A stretch of 64,000 nucleotides of DNA from Paramicrobacterium sp051513965 (GTDB lineage Bacteria > Actinomycetota > Actinomycetes > Actinomycetales > Microbacteriaceae): positions 2,046,001 to 2,110,000 of the forward strand of contig NZ_CP195847.1 of assembly GCF_051513965.1 (NCBI RefSeq), in the 5' to 3' direction. Under the pieces are notes generated by a model. The model saw nothing but the letters and a program-made list of their open reading frames with translations. It ran no database searches and had not been told where the DNA came from. This document shows, piece by piece, positions 1 through 8,193 of this stretch (within the stretch, counting starts at the first letter, position 1; each line of letters opens with the position of its first letter). The position numbers and the translations under genes are program-made.

Positions 1-904
1 CAATGTGGATACCCAACGCGCGACGCGCCGCCAGCGCGCCATAGTATGAGTCTTCGTGCAAATCTGGATAAAGTTGCTGCACGTCAGACGCTCGCGAAGA
101 GGTCACGGCGACGAGGGTGACGCTGCGGCCGAGTTGATTCTTCCAATCAGCCCATCTCTCAGCAACGAATGCGCAACCTCCGCATCCGGATTTAATAAAG
201 AAGACCAATACGGCGCGGTTCGACGCAAAATCCTTCAGATTCCAAACGAGCCCGTCCCGCGAGACAATCTCAACGCCAGGAATTGAGTCGTTCTCTTGCG
301 CCGCCAGATCCGATAAGTATTGAGAGCCTTCCCGTGCATTCAGCATCACACGCAGAGTTCGCACATGCCGTCGCTGATTAACTATCAGACCTGCAATTGC
401 GAATACTCCAACGACAAACGATATGCATCCCCACGTCGGAGCTGAGTTTGAGCCAACAAGCGCCGCGGCAAGTGTGCTGCTGTCTAGCGGGTTGAATAGT
501 GTCGTCGCGCTGAGCGCGGCAAAGGCTACGTTTCTCAGAACCGTGAATCCATCAATCGGCGACTTCGAAAAAGCCCCGAAGCATCCGCAGTCAAAGCTTC
601 GGCCCCGTCGCACTTCACGCCAGATGAGAAGCGCAAAAGTTAGGAACATCCCAACAGATACCGTCGCGGCGATTGCACGAATCAACCCGACAGTGAATGT
701 TAGAGAGACCGCGAGTAATAACTCCGCAATCGGAAGCCCATATTGCCCTGCGCGGGCTAGCGCAGGCTGGAAGCCAAAGTTCTCAATCGCGTGTCGCGCT
801 CGTGCTGGCGCCAGAAATTTCGATATAGCCGAGGCCAGAAGCACGAAACTAACAATTCCGGCCGATGCGAAGAGAAACGCATCGGCCGGAACAGTAATAC
901 TCAT
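1..904 (-). CDS. MauE-thioredoxin fusion membrane protein (C-terminus beyond window edge)
   Basis: At least 301 residues are visible; the stop lies beyond base 1. The start is ATG at 904-902. The first ~180 residues are hydrophobic with several membrane spans and a DCGCFG motif (Cys106, Cys108), as in MauE/DoxX-like proteins that supply or accept disulfides in the membrane. From about residue 205 a soluble thioredoxin-like domain begins, with the active-site motif CGGC (Cys241, Cys244) after a hydrophobic beta strand (AVLVFFIKSG). The likely role is disulfide exchange across the membrane, with the redoxin domain outside. The gene starts 11 bases after the stop of the upstream Tat-signal protein, which carries two cysteines in its mature part, so that protein is a plausible substrate (inference). 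MauE plus thioredoxin fusions are known in actinobacteria. Domain calls are firm; the substrate is not. Confidence 0.85.
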   Translation of the reverse strand, partial: MSITVPADAFLFASAGIVSFVLLASAISKFLAPARARHAIENFGFQPALARAGQYGLPIAELLLAVSLTFTVGLIRAIAATVSVGMFLTFALLIWREVRRGRSFDCGCFGAFSKSPIDGFTVLRNVAFAALSATTLFNPLDSSTLAAALVGSNSAPTWGCISFVVGVFAIAGLIVNQRRHVRTLRVMLNAREGSQYLSDLAAQENDSIPGVEIVSRDGLVWNLKDFASNRAVLVFFIKSGCGGCAFVAERWADWKNQLGRSVTLVAVTSSRASDVQQLYPDLHEDSYYGALAARRALGIHI

Positions 905-915
905 ATTTATGAAGC

Positions 916-1536
916 TTAGCCACAAACCTGAAGTGCAACGTCGACGATGCCCAGTACATTTACGGACGTTCCAAGGGCTGTCGAAACCTCAGCGCTATTA
1001 GCAGCTCCCGGCGCCGTGCTTGGGTTGTCCGTGCCTGCAAGAGCGAGCGTCATGTCGCTAGCGACGCGGATATCAGCGAGCGCGCCCAGGAGATCGAGCG
1101 CGAAGGACTGGCCCTCCGCGAGATCCTGCTCAAGGGTAATTGTGGCCGTGTTGCCAACGCGGATGATGTTTAGCGCGTCGAGGCCGATTGCGCCGGTTAC
1201 GCTCAATGCGTTGACGTTGACGAGACCGCCGTCAGTAAGTGTGAACTGAGTACCAGCCGGGATCGTGCCTTCTGCAGCGGTGACAGTGAAACTACGAGTG
1301 GCAGGGTCCAGACCCAGAACTCCGGTTAGGGCATTAAGAATGTTGCTTGCAAGACCGGCGGCGCGGAAGTCACCTTCACATGTACCTGTCACCTGGACAT
1401 CGAACTGGTCAGCTGTTGATGCCGATGCCATTGGCGTAGCGGCCGCTACAGCGATAACGGGAACTGACCATGCGGCCCCCTTAACCATTGTTCGACGCGA
1501 GAGACCGTTCTCGTTGCGTCCCTTAACTTCAGTCAT
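916..1536 (-). CDS. Tat-signal exported protein with two mature cysteines
   Basis: 206 residues, no recognised family. The start at ATG 1536 is preferred over an upstream in-frame start because AAGGAC stands just before it. The N-terminus matches a twin-arginine signal: SRRTMVK at residues 13-19 (Arg14, Arg15), a hydrophobic stretch AAWSVPVIAVA, then ATPMASAS as likely cleavage region near residue 40. The mature part is rich in Thr, Ala, Leu and Val and looks like a beta-rich adhesin or surface protein. It has only two cysteines, Cys53 and Cys205 (penultimate residue), which could form one disulfide. The MauE-thioredoxin gene follows after 11 bases, and a LepB gene lies upstream on the same strand. 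The same signal-peptide pattern recurs at 23266-23754 and 56737-57759. Confidence 0.8.
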   Translation of the reverse strand: MTEVKGRNENGLSRRTMVKGAAWSVPVIAVAAATPMASASTADQFDVQVTGTCEGDFRAAGLASNILNALTGVLGLDPATRSFTVTAAEGTIPAGTQFTLTDGGLVNVNALSVTGAIGLDALNIIRVGNTATITLEQDLAEGQSFALDLLGALADIRVASDMTLALAGTDNPSTAPGAANSAEVSTALGTSVNVLGIVDVALQVCG

Positions 1537-1687
1537 GTCGTCCTTTCGATAGCGCAAAAGTCACTGCGTACGAAAGTAGTTATTGGAGCGCGCCTTTGCC
1601 AGACATCTCTCAGATTTGTGCGCAATCAGGTCGCTTCGCGACGCAAATTGTCCTCGTATGCCCCCCTTTTGCGGGTAATGCGGGTGG

Positions 1688-2587
1688 TTATGTGACCCCC
1701 TTTCGCAAATCGGAAGGGTTCGGGCGTCCGAGTCGGTTGAATGCCCTTCTCATCGTTACGTTCGAGGTGAATCCTGCTCTGTGAGCAATCTCCTCCAGGC
1801 TTAAGATGTTGTAGCGATGCGACGTGAGCATGGCAGAAGCAGCATCAACTCGGTGAGATTGGATCACATCGCTCACTGTCGTATTCGCCTCGGAGAATGC
1901 CGACTGGAGACGCCTTAGGGATATCTGCGTTTCGACTGCTACGACTTGAGAAGACAACATCGGATCCGAGTAACTCTGAGCGATGATGGCTCTCGCTCGG
2001 TCTCGAATCGATCCGTCACCTGTCGGCTCGCCGTTAAAATCAGCGAGGGTATCAAGTAGAATACCGCCCGCCATTTCAACGAGAAGTTGCCCAACGGCGT
2101 ACGCCTCAACGGCTGTGGTTGCTGAATTTTCAACAGCGGAGACCTGACGCACAAAGGCGTGAGCCGCCCGCGCAAGTACTCGCTTGTGATCCACGTGGAT
2201 AGGGGCGTCCGGTTTATCCGGAAGCATCCCATCGAGTAGATGCATTGGGAACCTGACCAGAAAATATGAACTCTCTGCCGTAACGGAGATCCGGTACCTA
2301 TACCGGAGAGGTACTACAAGACTTTCGCCCGCAGTTACGCTCTTAGGCTGTTCATCTCGAAGTAAGATCTGACCGGAATCGACAAAGACGATCCCAACGT
2401 CATCCATCGCGAGTTTCGTCGGTCCCTTGATCTCAAATGCGCGAGCCGAGGCCTTTATGACCGTTACATCCCCGAATTCCCACCGATATGAGCTCCAAAA
2501 GAATGCTCGAGGTGCTGGTGAGATAAAGCCGTACGCAGAGAGACTCTTCAAACCCGCCGCGCCCACATATGTGGTTTCGATCGCCAT
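1688..2587 (-). CDS. AraC-family transcriptional regulator
   Basis: 299 residues. Residues ~1-180 resemble the cupin-like sensing domain of AraC_binding_2 proteins (FWSSYRWEFGDVTVIKASAR, then alternating beta strands). Residues ~200-295 form the double helix-turn-helix AraC domain, with LEEIAHRAGFTSNVTMRRAF as the second HTH and a typical RLGRPNPSDLRK ending. It should bind DNA as an activator or repressor; the ligand is unknown. It lies between lepB and the Tat-signal protein gene on the same strand, so the natural guess is that it controls the exported protein/MauE unit, but no operator was identified. The gap of about 150 bases to the next start leaves room for a separate promoter. Confidence 0.88.
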   Translation of the reverse strand: MAIETTYVGAAGLKSLSAYGFISPAPRAFFWSSYRWEFGDVTVIKASARAFEIKGPTKLAMDDVGIVFVDSGQILLRDEQPKSVTAGESLVVPLRYRYRISVTAESSYFLVRFPMHLLDGMLPDKPDAPIHVDHKRVLARAAHAFVRQVSAVENSATTAVEAYAVGQLLVEMAGGILLDTLADFNGEPTGDGSIRDRARAIIAQSYSDPMLSSQVVAVETQISLRRLQSAFSEANTTVSDVIQSHRVDAASAMLTSHRYNILSLEEIAHRAGFTSNVTMRRAFNRLGRPNPSDLRKGVT

Positions 2588-2733
2588 TAGTACTTAAACC
2601 TTTCGCCCAATGTTCGATTGGTAATTCGCATCCCGGCTGCCTGGGGATCAATCTAGCGAGTTCGGCCGAGGGTGTGGAGAAAGCCGGGAAAGCAGTCTCC
2701 CATTCACGTTTCGCGCGTGGGAGTACAGTCCCG

Positions 2734-3459
2734 CTACGAATCTGGCCGCCCGAAATCTGACGTGGGTAGGAGGGTGATGAACAGCTTGCCGACGATGTCG
2801 GAGCGCTTTACGGTCCGAACGCACGACCCTAGTTCCTGAAGACCTCGACAGAGAAAGAGGGAATCTGATGATCGTGTCCTATTGTCGCCGAGAACTACGT
2901 ACTCATCATCTGGAACCGTGAATTCCTTAACGCACCGTCGTGAGATCGGTGTAGTCGAGCAATCCAATTCCCCCGGTATAAATTCGAAATCGTTGACGAC
3001 ATACGGCTCCGCGAGAGGTTTGCCATCGACCATCATCTCGCCATTATCGCCACAACATGACACTGACTGCCCCGGCCCTGCGATTACTCGTTTAACCAAC
3101 GTGTGGTTGAGACTGGGGCCTATTCCCACCACGCCTCCCAGCCATTCGATGGCCAATTGCAACGGGTTCTTCGGAAGATTCGCTTCATCATCCCAGGCGT
3201 CGGACGCGTTGAAAACAATGATGTCCTGTGTTGTTGGTGCAGATCCAATGTAAGAGAGTCGGCTGACAAGTACACGGTCACCGATGTGCAGTGTGCCTTC
3301 CATAGATTCAGACGGCACATAGTAGAGCTTCACCACAAACCCTTGTATGAGCGCGAGCACTACGAAAGCCGTGATGAGATTGAACCAGAACGAACGACTA
3401 ACTCGTTGCACGCCACTACTCACACCCGAGGGCGCTGGCCCAGGTGCCGACCCGGTCAT
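2734..3459 (-). CDS. lepB: Type I signal peptidase (Ser/Lys, LepB type)
   Basis: 241 residues. One N-terminal membrane anchor (about residues 24-43) is followed by the box B motif PSESMEGTL with nucleophile Ser52, box D LVKRVIAGPG with general base Lys123, and box E GDNRTRSSDS at 191-200. These are all the catalytic elements of bacterial Ser/Lys signal peptidases, which cleave Sec and Tat signal peptides outside the membrane. The ATG at 3459 has GGGGA upstream. The gene reads toward the AraC, Tat-signal and MauE-thioredoxin genes on the same strand and away from the capsule genes. It may be the housekeeping enzyme or a locus-specific copy; the surroundings suggest the latter, but copy number cannot be judged here. 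Confidence 0.93.
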   Translation of the reverse strand: MTGSAPGPAPSGVSSGVQRVSRSFWFNLITAFVVLALIQGFVVKLYYVPSESMEGTLHIGDRVLVSRLSYIGSAPTTQDIIVFNASDAWDDEANLPKNPLQLAIEWLGGVVGIGPSLNHTLVKRVIAGPGQSVSCCGDNGEMMVDGKPLAEPYVVNDFEFIPGELDCSTTPISRRCVKEFTVPDDEYVVLGDNRTRSSDSLFLCRGLQELGSCVRTVKRSDIVGKLFITLLPTSDFGRPDS

Positions 3460-3624
3460 ATTGGAATCCCCTGTCTTGCCGCGGGCTCAACAACGGTCAA
3501 TCCGACACAATAGTCGTGCCGTGCTCCCACACACACCCTAGATGGACACTCGACGAACCGAGTCGCACTCGACCCAAATAGGTGACTCCTACTGCCCAAT
3601 CGTCTAGGCGTGCCATAGGATGTC

Positions 3625-5157
3625 ATGCAGACTTCGCATGATGTTCGAAAGGCCCCCGTGGAACTTACCCAGCTTATTCGTACTTTCCGCGCGCATTGGA
3701 TCGTCATTGTCATAGCAACGTTGCTTGGCGTGTTGATCGCGTACGGGTGGACGTTGATCCAGCCAAAGATATATTCTGCGGACGCAACTGGAACGGTCAC
3801 GTCTTCCGAAGTGAGTACCGATGCGAGCACCTCGCTGATGTACGAAAATCTGGCGAAGTCCAAGGTGAAGTCATATATGGAGTGGGCGAGAACTCGCTCG
3901 GTTGCCGAGTTCGCAATCGATGACCTTGGTCTGAACACCAGTGCCGAAGCGCTTGTCGGCCGGATTACCGTCGACAACCCACTTGATACTCCAGTTATAC
4001 GCGTCGTTGCCACGGCGAACACCCCGGAGGCTGCGCGCGATCTTGCAACTGCCTGGCTCAATGGCCTCGCCAAAGAGGGCGAGAGACAGGCCGGTATCAC
4101 GGATGATGCACCCGACACAGTCGCACCTGTGCTGGTGCTCCGCGTCACGGAGTCAGCGTCACTTCCAACGTCTCCCACATTCCCGAACGTGAAGCTGTCG
4201 CTTGTGGTTGGTCTCTTAGCCGGGCTCTTCGTCGGAATCATATATGCGCTACTCAAGAGCATCCTTGACCGCCGTCTCCGCACTGCTGAACAAGTCGAGC
4301 GGGAGTTTGATGTCCCTGTTATTGGTGCGGTTCCCGTCGATCGTGCGTTTGAAACTGTTGAGCGCCTTGGGGAGACGTCTGCAGCTGAAGCGATGAACGT
4401 CAGTCGAAGTCAGAGCGCGCTTGGCGAGGCCATGCGAGAGTTACGCACCAATCTGCAATATATGAATGTCGACGCACCTCCGCGAGTCATGGTGGTCTCG
4501 AGCCCTCTCCCTGGAGACGGGAAGTCTACGATTACAGCAAACCTTGCGCTTGCAATCGCTGCGTCAGGTGAGCGTGTCATTGTGGTTGACGCAGACCTGC
4601 GTCGCCCAACAGTAGCGAAGACCTTCGGTCTCGTCGAAAGTGTGGGTCTCACCGACGTTCTTGCTGGGAACGCTGAGCTGACCGACGTACTCCAGCCCTG
4701 GGGCTCTGCAGGCAATCTGCTGGTGATGGGCGCGGGAAAGCACCCGCCGAACCCCAGCGAGCTTTTGGGCTCAAAATCGATGGAGAAGATCTTGTCCGAA
4801 CTCGGTCAAGCAGCAATCGTGCTCATCGATGCGCCGCCGCTGATACCGGTGACCGATTCAGCTATCTTGGCCGCCAAGACTGACGGGATCATTCTTGTTG
4901 CCAGCGCGGGGAAGACCACGACAGATGCGATGAGCAAGGCGCTGCAAAACGTCGAGCGTGTCGGCGTCAAGCCGCTTGGGATAATCTTGAATAGGATGCC
5001 TCTGAAGGGTCCTAACTCGGCGTATTACGGGTATGGGTATTCGTACCGTACCTACTCAAGTAACGAGGAACCTGCGCATTCGTCGCGACGTGAGCACGAC
5101 ACCGGGCGCCGGGCGGCTACTCGTCGATCACGGCCGCTCGTGGGTAACAACGGATGA
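3625..5157 (+). CDS. Polysaccharide co-polymerase / bacterial tyrosine autokinase (Wzc/CapAB type)
   Basis: 510 residues. Residues 10-210 are a Wzz-like chain-length domain between two membrane spans (~25-43 and 191-211). Residues ~265-460 are the BY-kinase: Walker A SSPLPGDGKST at 292-302, Walker A' VIVVDADLRRP at 318-328, Walker B IVLIDAPPL at ~398-406. The C-terminal tail has a tyrosine cluster (Tyr467, 468, 470, 472, 474, 477), the usual autophosphorylation sites. The protein controls polymer length and export at the membrane through phosphorylation cycles. Both modules are in one chain, unlike the split CapA/CapB of Firmicutes. The stop overlaps the start of the phosphatase gene (ATGA), giving an obvious kinase-phosphatase operon. 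AGGA lies upstream of ATG 3625. Confidence 0.93.
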   Translation: MQTSHDVRKAPVELTQLIRTFRAHWIVIVIATLLGVLIAYGWTLIQPKIYSADATGTVTSSEVSTDASTSLMYENLAKSKVKSYMEWARTRSVAEFAIDDLGLNTSAEALVGRITVDNPLDTPVIRVVATANTPEAARDLATAWLNGLAKEGERQAGITDDAPDTVAPVLVLRVTESASLPTSPTFPNVKLSLVVGLLAGLFVGIIYALLKSILDRRLRTAEQVEREFDVPVIGAVPVDRAFETVERLGETSAAEAMNVSRSQSALGEAMRELRTNLQYMNVDAPPRVMVVSSPLPGDGKSTITANLALAIAASGERVIVVDADLRRPTVAKTFGLVESVGLTDVLAGNAELTDVLQPWGSAGNLLVMGAGKHPPNPSELLGSKSMEKILSELGQAAIVLIDAPPLIPVTDSAILAAKTDGIILVASAGKTTTDAMSKALQNVERVGVKPLGIILNRMPLKGPNSAYYGYGYSYRTYSSNEEPAHSSRREHDTGRRAATRRSRPLVGNNG

Positions 5158-5732
5158 TTGATATTTGGCCGTCTCAAGTGACATCAGACAGACCTGTCAC
5201 ACTCCTTACCGTCTGTGAAGGAAACATCTGCCGTTCGCCGCTTGCCGCACAACTCTTACGCGAGCAGCTCTCGAAGTCGATATGGGAGTACGTAGAGAGC
5301 GCAGGAATCCGCGCTGTCTCGGGCGCCGCGATGGATGAGTTCGCCGCCGAACAGTCTCGGCTTCTGGGGGGCGCACCTGACGAGCACGTCGCGCGTCAGC
5401 TGACCGCCCAAATTGCGTCTGATGCCGACCTGATTCTCACGATGACGCGCACGCAACGCGACCAACTTGTCTCGCTGCATCCTCGGGAACTCAGAAAGAC
5501 CTTTACTCTCACTGAGTTCAGCAGGCTGCTGAACAGCAAAGGCTGTTACGGGGTCACGGATCCGGCTGATGTACGACTTCTGGTTCGTCGTCTCAGCGAT
5601 ATCCGCTCGACTGTGAAGCTCACCCACGTTGACGACGTCGAAGACCCCTACCGGCAGACCGCAGCAGTACACGCACGCGTGGCTTGTCAGATTAATGAAG
5701 TCTGCAGGTCGATAGCAGCATCCATGAAGTAG
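5154..5732 (+). CDS. Low-molecular-weight protein tyrosine phosphatase (Wzb type)
   Basis: 192 residues. The phosphate-binding loop is CEGNICRS at 21-28 (Cys21 nucleophile, Arg27), close to the N-terminus as the family requires. The general acid is probably Asp164 in EDPYRQ. The enzyme dephosphorylates the tyrosine tail of the kinase encoded just upstream, with which it shares a 4-base stop/start overlap. The chain is somewhat longer than the usual ~150-165 residues: ten extra residues precede the P-loop, and residues ~120-160 form an insert. Translational coupling to the kinase is expected. Confidence 0.92.
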   Translation: MIDIWPSQVTSDRPVTLLTVCEGNICRSPLAAQLLREQLSKSIWEYVESAGIRAVSGAAMDEFAAEQSRLLGGAPDEHVARQLTAQIASDADLILTMTRTQRDQLVSLHPRELRKTFTLTEFSRLLNSKGCYGVTDPADVRLLVRRLSDIRSTVKLTHVDDVEDPYRQTAAVHARVACQINEVCRSIAASMK

Positions 5733-5742
5733 TGATGAGCCC

Positions 5743-6027
5743 GTGACAGCGCACTTTTCCCGGAGTCCAGCGATAGCCATCGTCGAAAAGCCACATTCCG
5801 TTCTTATCTTGGCACTCGGCGACCCTGCATCTCAGGTTCCCGTCGTTCTAGAGGGTACTGCCCGTGATATCTGGGACCGTCTTTCAACCACGCAGACTCT
5901 AGATTCTCTTGTGGAATCGATTTATTCCGACTTCGATGCGTCGAGTGCGACTGTCGTTGACGAGATTTCAAGCTTTCTTGATTCTCTCGTAGCAGCCTCG
6001 CTTCTCGTTCAAGTGGAAGCCTCATGA
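5743..6027 (+). CDS. PqqD-like protein
   Basis: 94 residues from a GTG start, 10 bases after the phosphatase stop. Size and pattern (beta strands, then LEGTARDIWDRL, then a helical region ending VAASLLVQV) match the PqqD / RiPP recognition element fold, which normally presents a leader peptide to a modifying enzyme. No radical-SAM enzyme, precursor peptide or RiPP cyclase is seen in the window. The stop overlaps the start of the nucleotidyltransferase gene by 4 bases, so the two are probably made together. PqqD-like genes paired with nucleotidyltransferases occur in polysaccharide loci of other bacteria, where their role is unclear. Family call by pattern only. Confidence 0.72.
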   Translation: MTAHFSRSPAIAIVEKPHSVLILALGDPASQVPVVLEGTARDIWDRLSTTQTLDSLVESIYSDFDASSATVVDEISSFLDSLVAASLLVQVEAS

Positions 6028-6905
6028 GTCACATACTTTCACAACAGGACGCCGTGCAGCTTGCACACGCACTCGCGTCATACGTTGCGCGAACGCACGG
6101 TCTCCGTGTGATGTCGATCAAGGGTTTTACTCTCGCCCACCATGGCCTCAGGCGAGAACGAACGTACGCGGATGCCGATATCTGGGTTGCCCCAGGTGAT
6201 CTCGACGCGTTTACAAACGCGCTTCGCGCATACGGCTGGCGCGAGAGGTTCGAGTACGACGTGGCTCGAATTCTCGTTGATCATTCGCGCACATTGATAC
6301 ACCAGAAATGGCCGTGCGATATTGATGTCCACTGGTACTTTCCCGGTGCGTTTGAAGCACCTGAAGTATGTTTTGAATCCATCTGGGCCACGCGGCAGAC
6401 CTGCGTGATTGCGGGGCAGCCGGCTTGGATGCCCGATTACAGCGGAAGTGCGCTCATCGGGGCTCTGCATTGCCTGCGATACCCGCGCTCTTCTCGGCAC
6501 AGGGCAGAGCTTGAGGAGATATCCACCAGTCTGAGCGGTGACGCAGCACCGCATCAACGTCAAGCGTTTTCTCGTTTACTCCGCGAAACGCGCTCCGTCG
6601 AGGTGGTGGGAGCCTTTGCACAATCTCTCGGGATCGAACTCCCGGAATACGAGCATGATGCTAACCAGATGAGCTTGTGGAATCGATACGTCGGTTCTCA
6701 CGAAAGCGGGTCGACAGCTGCATGGTTGTATGCGATCCGCGAAGCGCCGTGGTCGGAGCGCCCGAGACTTATCAAAGCGGCTCTCTTTCCAGGCCGCGCC
6801 GAAGTCGTGAAGTTTCTCGGCGGCGATACCTCATTATCTGCGAGGGTGAAGTTCTACGTGCAGAGATTTGCCCGAGCAATAAGGGCCGTGGTTGTTCGAT
6901 CATGA
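6024..6905 (+). CDS. Uncharacterised nucleotidyltransferase family protein (NTP_transf_5-like)
   Basis: 293 residues. The N-terminal half has the hallmarks of this family: IKGFTLA at 32-38, the acidic motif YADADIWV at 48-55 (Asp50, Asp52), and CDIDVHW at 98-104. These resemble the metal-binding acidic residues of minimal nucleotidyltransferases. The C-terminal half is helical. Substrate and product are unknown; a nucleotidyl or phospho-transfer to a polymer, lipid or protein is possible. The start overlaps the PqqD-like gene stop (ATGA). Position in the kinase-phosphatase-PqqD run suggests a regulatory or decorating role in exopolysaccharide synthesis rather than a central one (inference). 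Confidence 0.72.
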   Translation: MSHILSQQDAVQLAHALASYVARTHGLRVMSIKGFTLAHHGLRRERTYADADIWVAPGDLDAFTNALRAYGWRERFEYDVARILVDHSRTLIHQKWPCDIDVHWYFPGAFEAPEVCFESIWATRQTCVIAGQPAWMPDYSGSALIGALHCLRYPRSSRHRAELEEISTSLSGDAAPHQRQAFSRLLRETRSVEVVGAFAQSLGIELPEYEHDANQMSLWNRYVGSHESGSTAAWLYAIREAPWSERPRLIKAALFPGRAEVVKFLGGDTSLSARVKFYVQRFARAIRAVVVRS

Positions 6906-7022
6906 TTCGTATGGCTGCCTCGGACCAACCCACCCGATCAATTCGTATCACTGAGCGAGACTGGAGCTTCTGTCGAAAAAGTCGAGCTCGTGTCATCGCG
7001 TCGCGTTATGGAGGCACGTGGA

Positions 7023-8042
7023 ATGATCACGTTCTTTGATTCAAAGAATGAACGCGGAGGCGGACAGGTCGTCTTAGAACATCTCCTAGAGCTGACGCAA
7101 AGTCAGGCACCCACATCACTGGTCATGCCTCGCGCCGGCCAGTCTAAGATTACGATCCCCGATGCTATCGCCTCGTTTGACACCTCAGACGAGTACATCG
7201 CCCGTTCTCACGACGACGTGCATGTCCTCGTCTCCAACGCTAACTCTGCAATGCCTAATGTCCTCTCTACCGCGCGAAAACTACGACGCGCTGGCAAATC
7301 TATAACCACCGTGTCGATCATTCACAACTACCCGTCAAAGTTTTCCTACATGGCAGCGACTTCCTACTTTGTGCGCCGGTTTGACAAGTCGATCGTTGTG
7401 GAACCCGGGTTGTTGCGACTGTGCAAGAGTGCCATGGTTCCAAGCTGGCTCAGCCTGTACGCGCCGCTCAGCACAGCTGTCGAGCACCAAACTCAGGGTA
7501 TAAGGCGTACAGGTAAGGTCAAATCCTACGGACGCCCGGATCATGAGAAAGGGCTCCACCATCTAGCGCCCATATTCGCCGCGATCTCCGAGACCGGAAC
7601 ATCTTGCCAGGTCGCTCTGGGAAGCGGATTCGCCGGTAACAGACGATACGCTGACGGGCTTCGACGTGACCTTGCACCTTGGCTTGTTGATGGGCGCCGC
7701 ACGTCAGAGTGGATTAAGCCCGGCGACATATTCGTCATACCTTCGCTGACGGAAGCCGCATGTCTGACTGCGCAGGAAGCACTCTCTCGCGGCGCATTCG
7801 TCATAGCGACTCGTGTCGGGCTGATGACCTATCTTTCGCCGACCAACCAGGGAGTGAGAACGTTTGCTGTGGGTGACGTGGCTGGCGCAATTCGCATGAT
7901 CGACGAAGCGCTCAATCTGAACGAGAATGATTTTGAGGTCGAGTGCTTCGCGGGAGTCAGTACCATAGAGGAGCGCGCTGGCCGGTGGCATCATCAAACG
8001 GTGGCCGCGATTTTGAACGAGCACGCTTCGGCACATCGCTGA
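7023..8042 (+). CDS. Glycosyltransferase, GT4-like
   Basis: 339 residues from ATG 7023. This start has GGAGG at 7010-7014 with 8-base spacing and gives a normal GT-B opening (MITFFDSKNERGGGQ); a longer in-frame start at 6990 lacks such a site. The C-terminal domain carries an EX7E motif (Glu244 to Glu252 within TEAACLTAQEAL), typical of retaining GT4/GT1 enzymes that bind a nucleotide sugar. It should add one sugar to the lipid-linked repeat unit on the cytoplasmic side. The donor and acceptor cannot be read from sequence. The gene follows the nucleotidyltransferase after about 115 bases. Confidence 0.82.
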   Translation: MITFFDSKNERGGGQVVLEHLLELTQSQAPTSLVMPRAGQSKITIPDAIASFDTSDEYIARSHDDVHVLVSNANSAMPNVLSTARKLRRAGKSITTVSIIHNYPSKFSYMAATSYFVRRFDKSIVVEPGLLRLCKSAMVPSWLSLYAPLSTAVEHQTQGIRRTGKVKSYGRPDHEKGLHHLAPIFAAISETGTSCQVALGSGFAGNRRYADGLRRDLAPWLVDGRRTSEWIKPGDIFVIPSLTEAACLTAQEALSRGAFVIATRVGLMTYLSPTNQGVRTFAVGDVAGAIRMIDEALNLNENDFEVECFAGVSTIEERAGRWHHQTVAAILNEHASAHR

Positions 8043-8193
8043 CAGAGTGCCATAAAGTGCAAAAGATCAGACCGAGTCCGGCAGCCAAATGCATATGACC
8101 AGTTTGCGCAGAAGAATGTCACCCAATCGGTCCATTGATATGACGGATAGAATTGCCAGGTAGGTCAGTGATCCGAGCGAGAGGCGGGCACTT

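Noticed and set aside
3456..4283. A 275-codon minus-strand frame opposite the start of the tyrosine kinase
   Set aside because: Ser/Arg-rich antisense shadow without motif, lying across the promoter and the Wzz domain.
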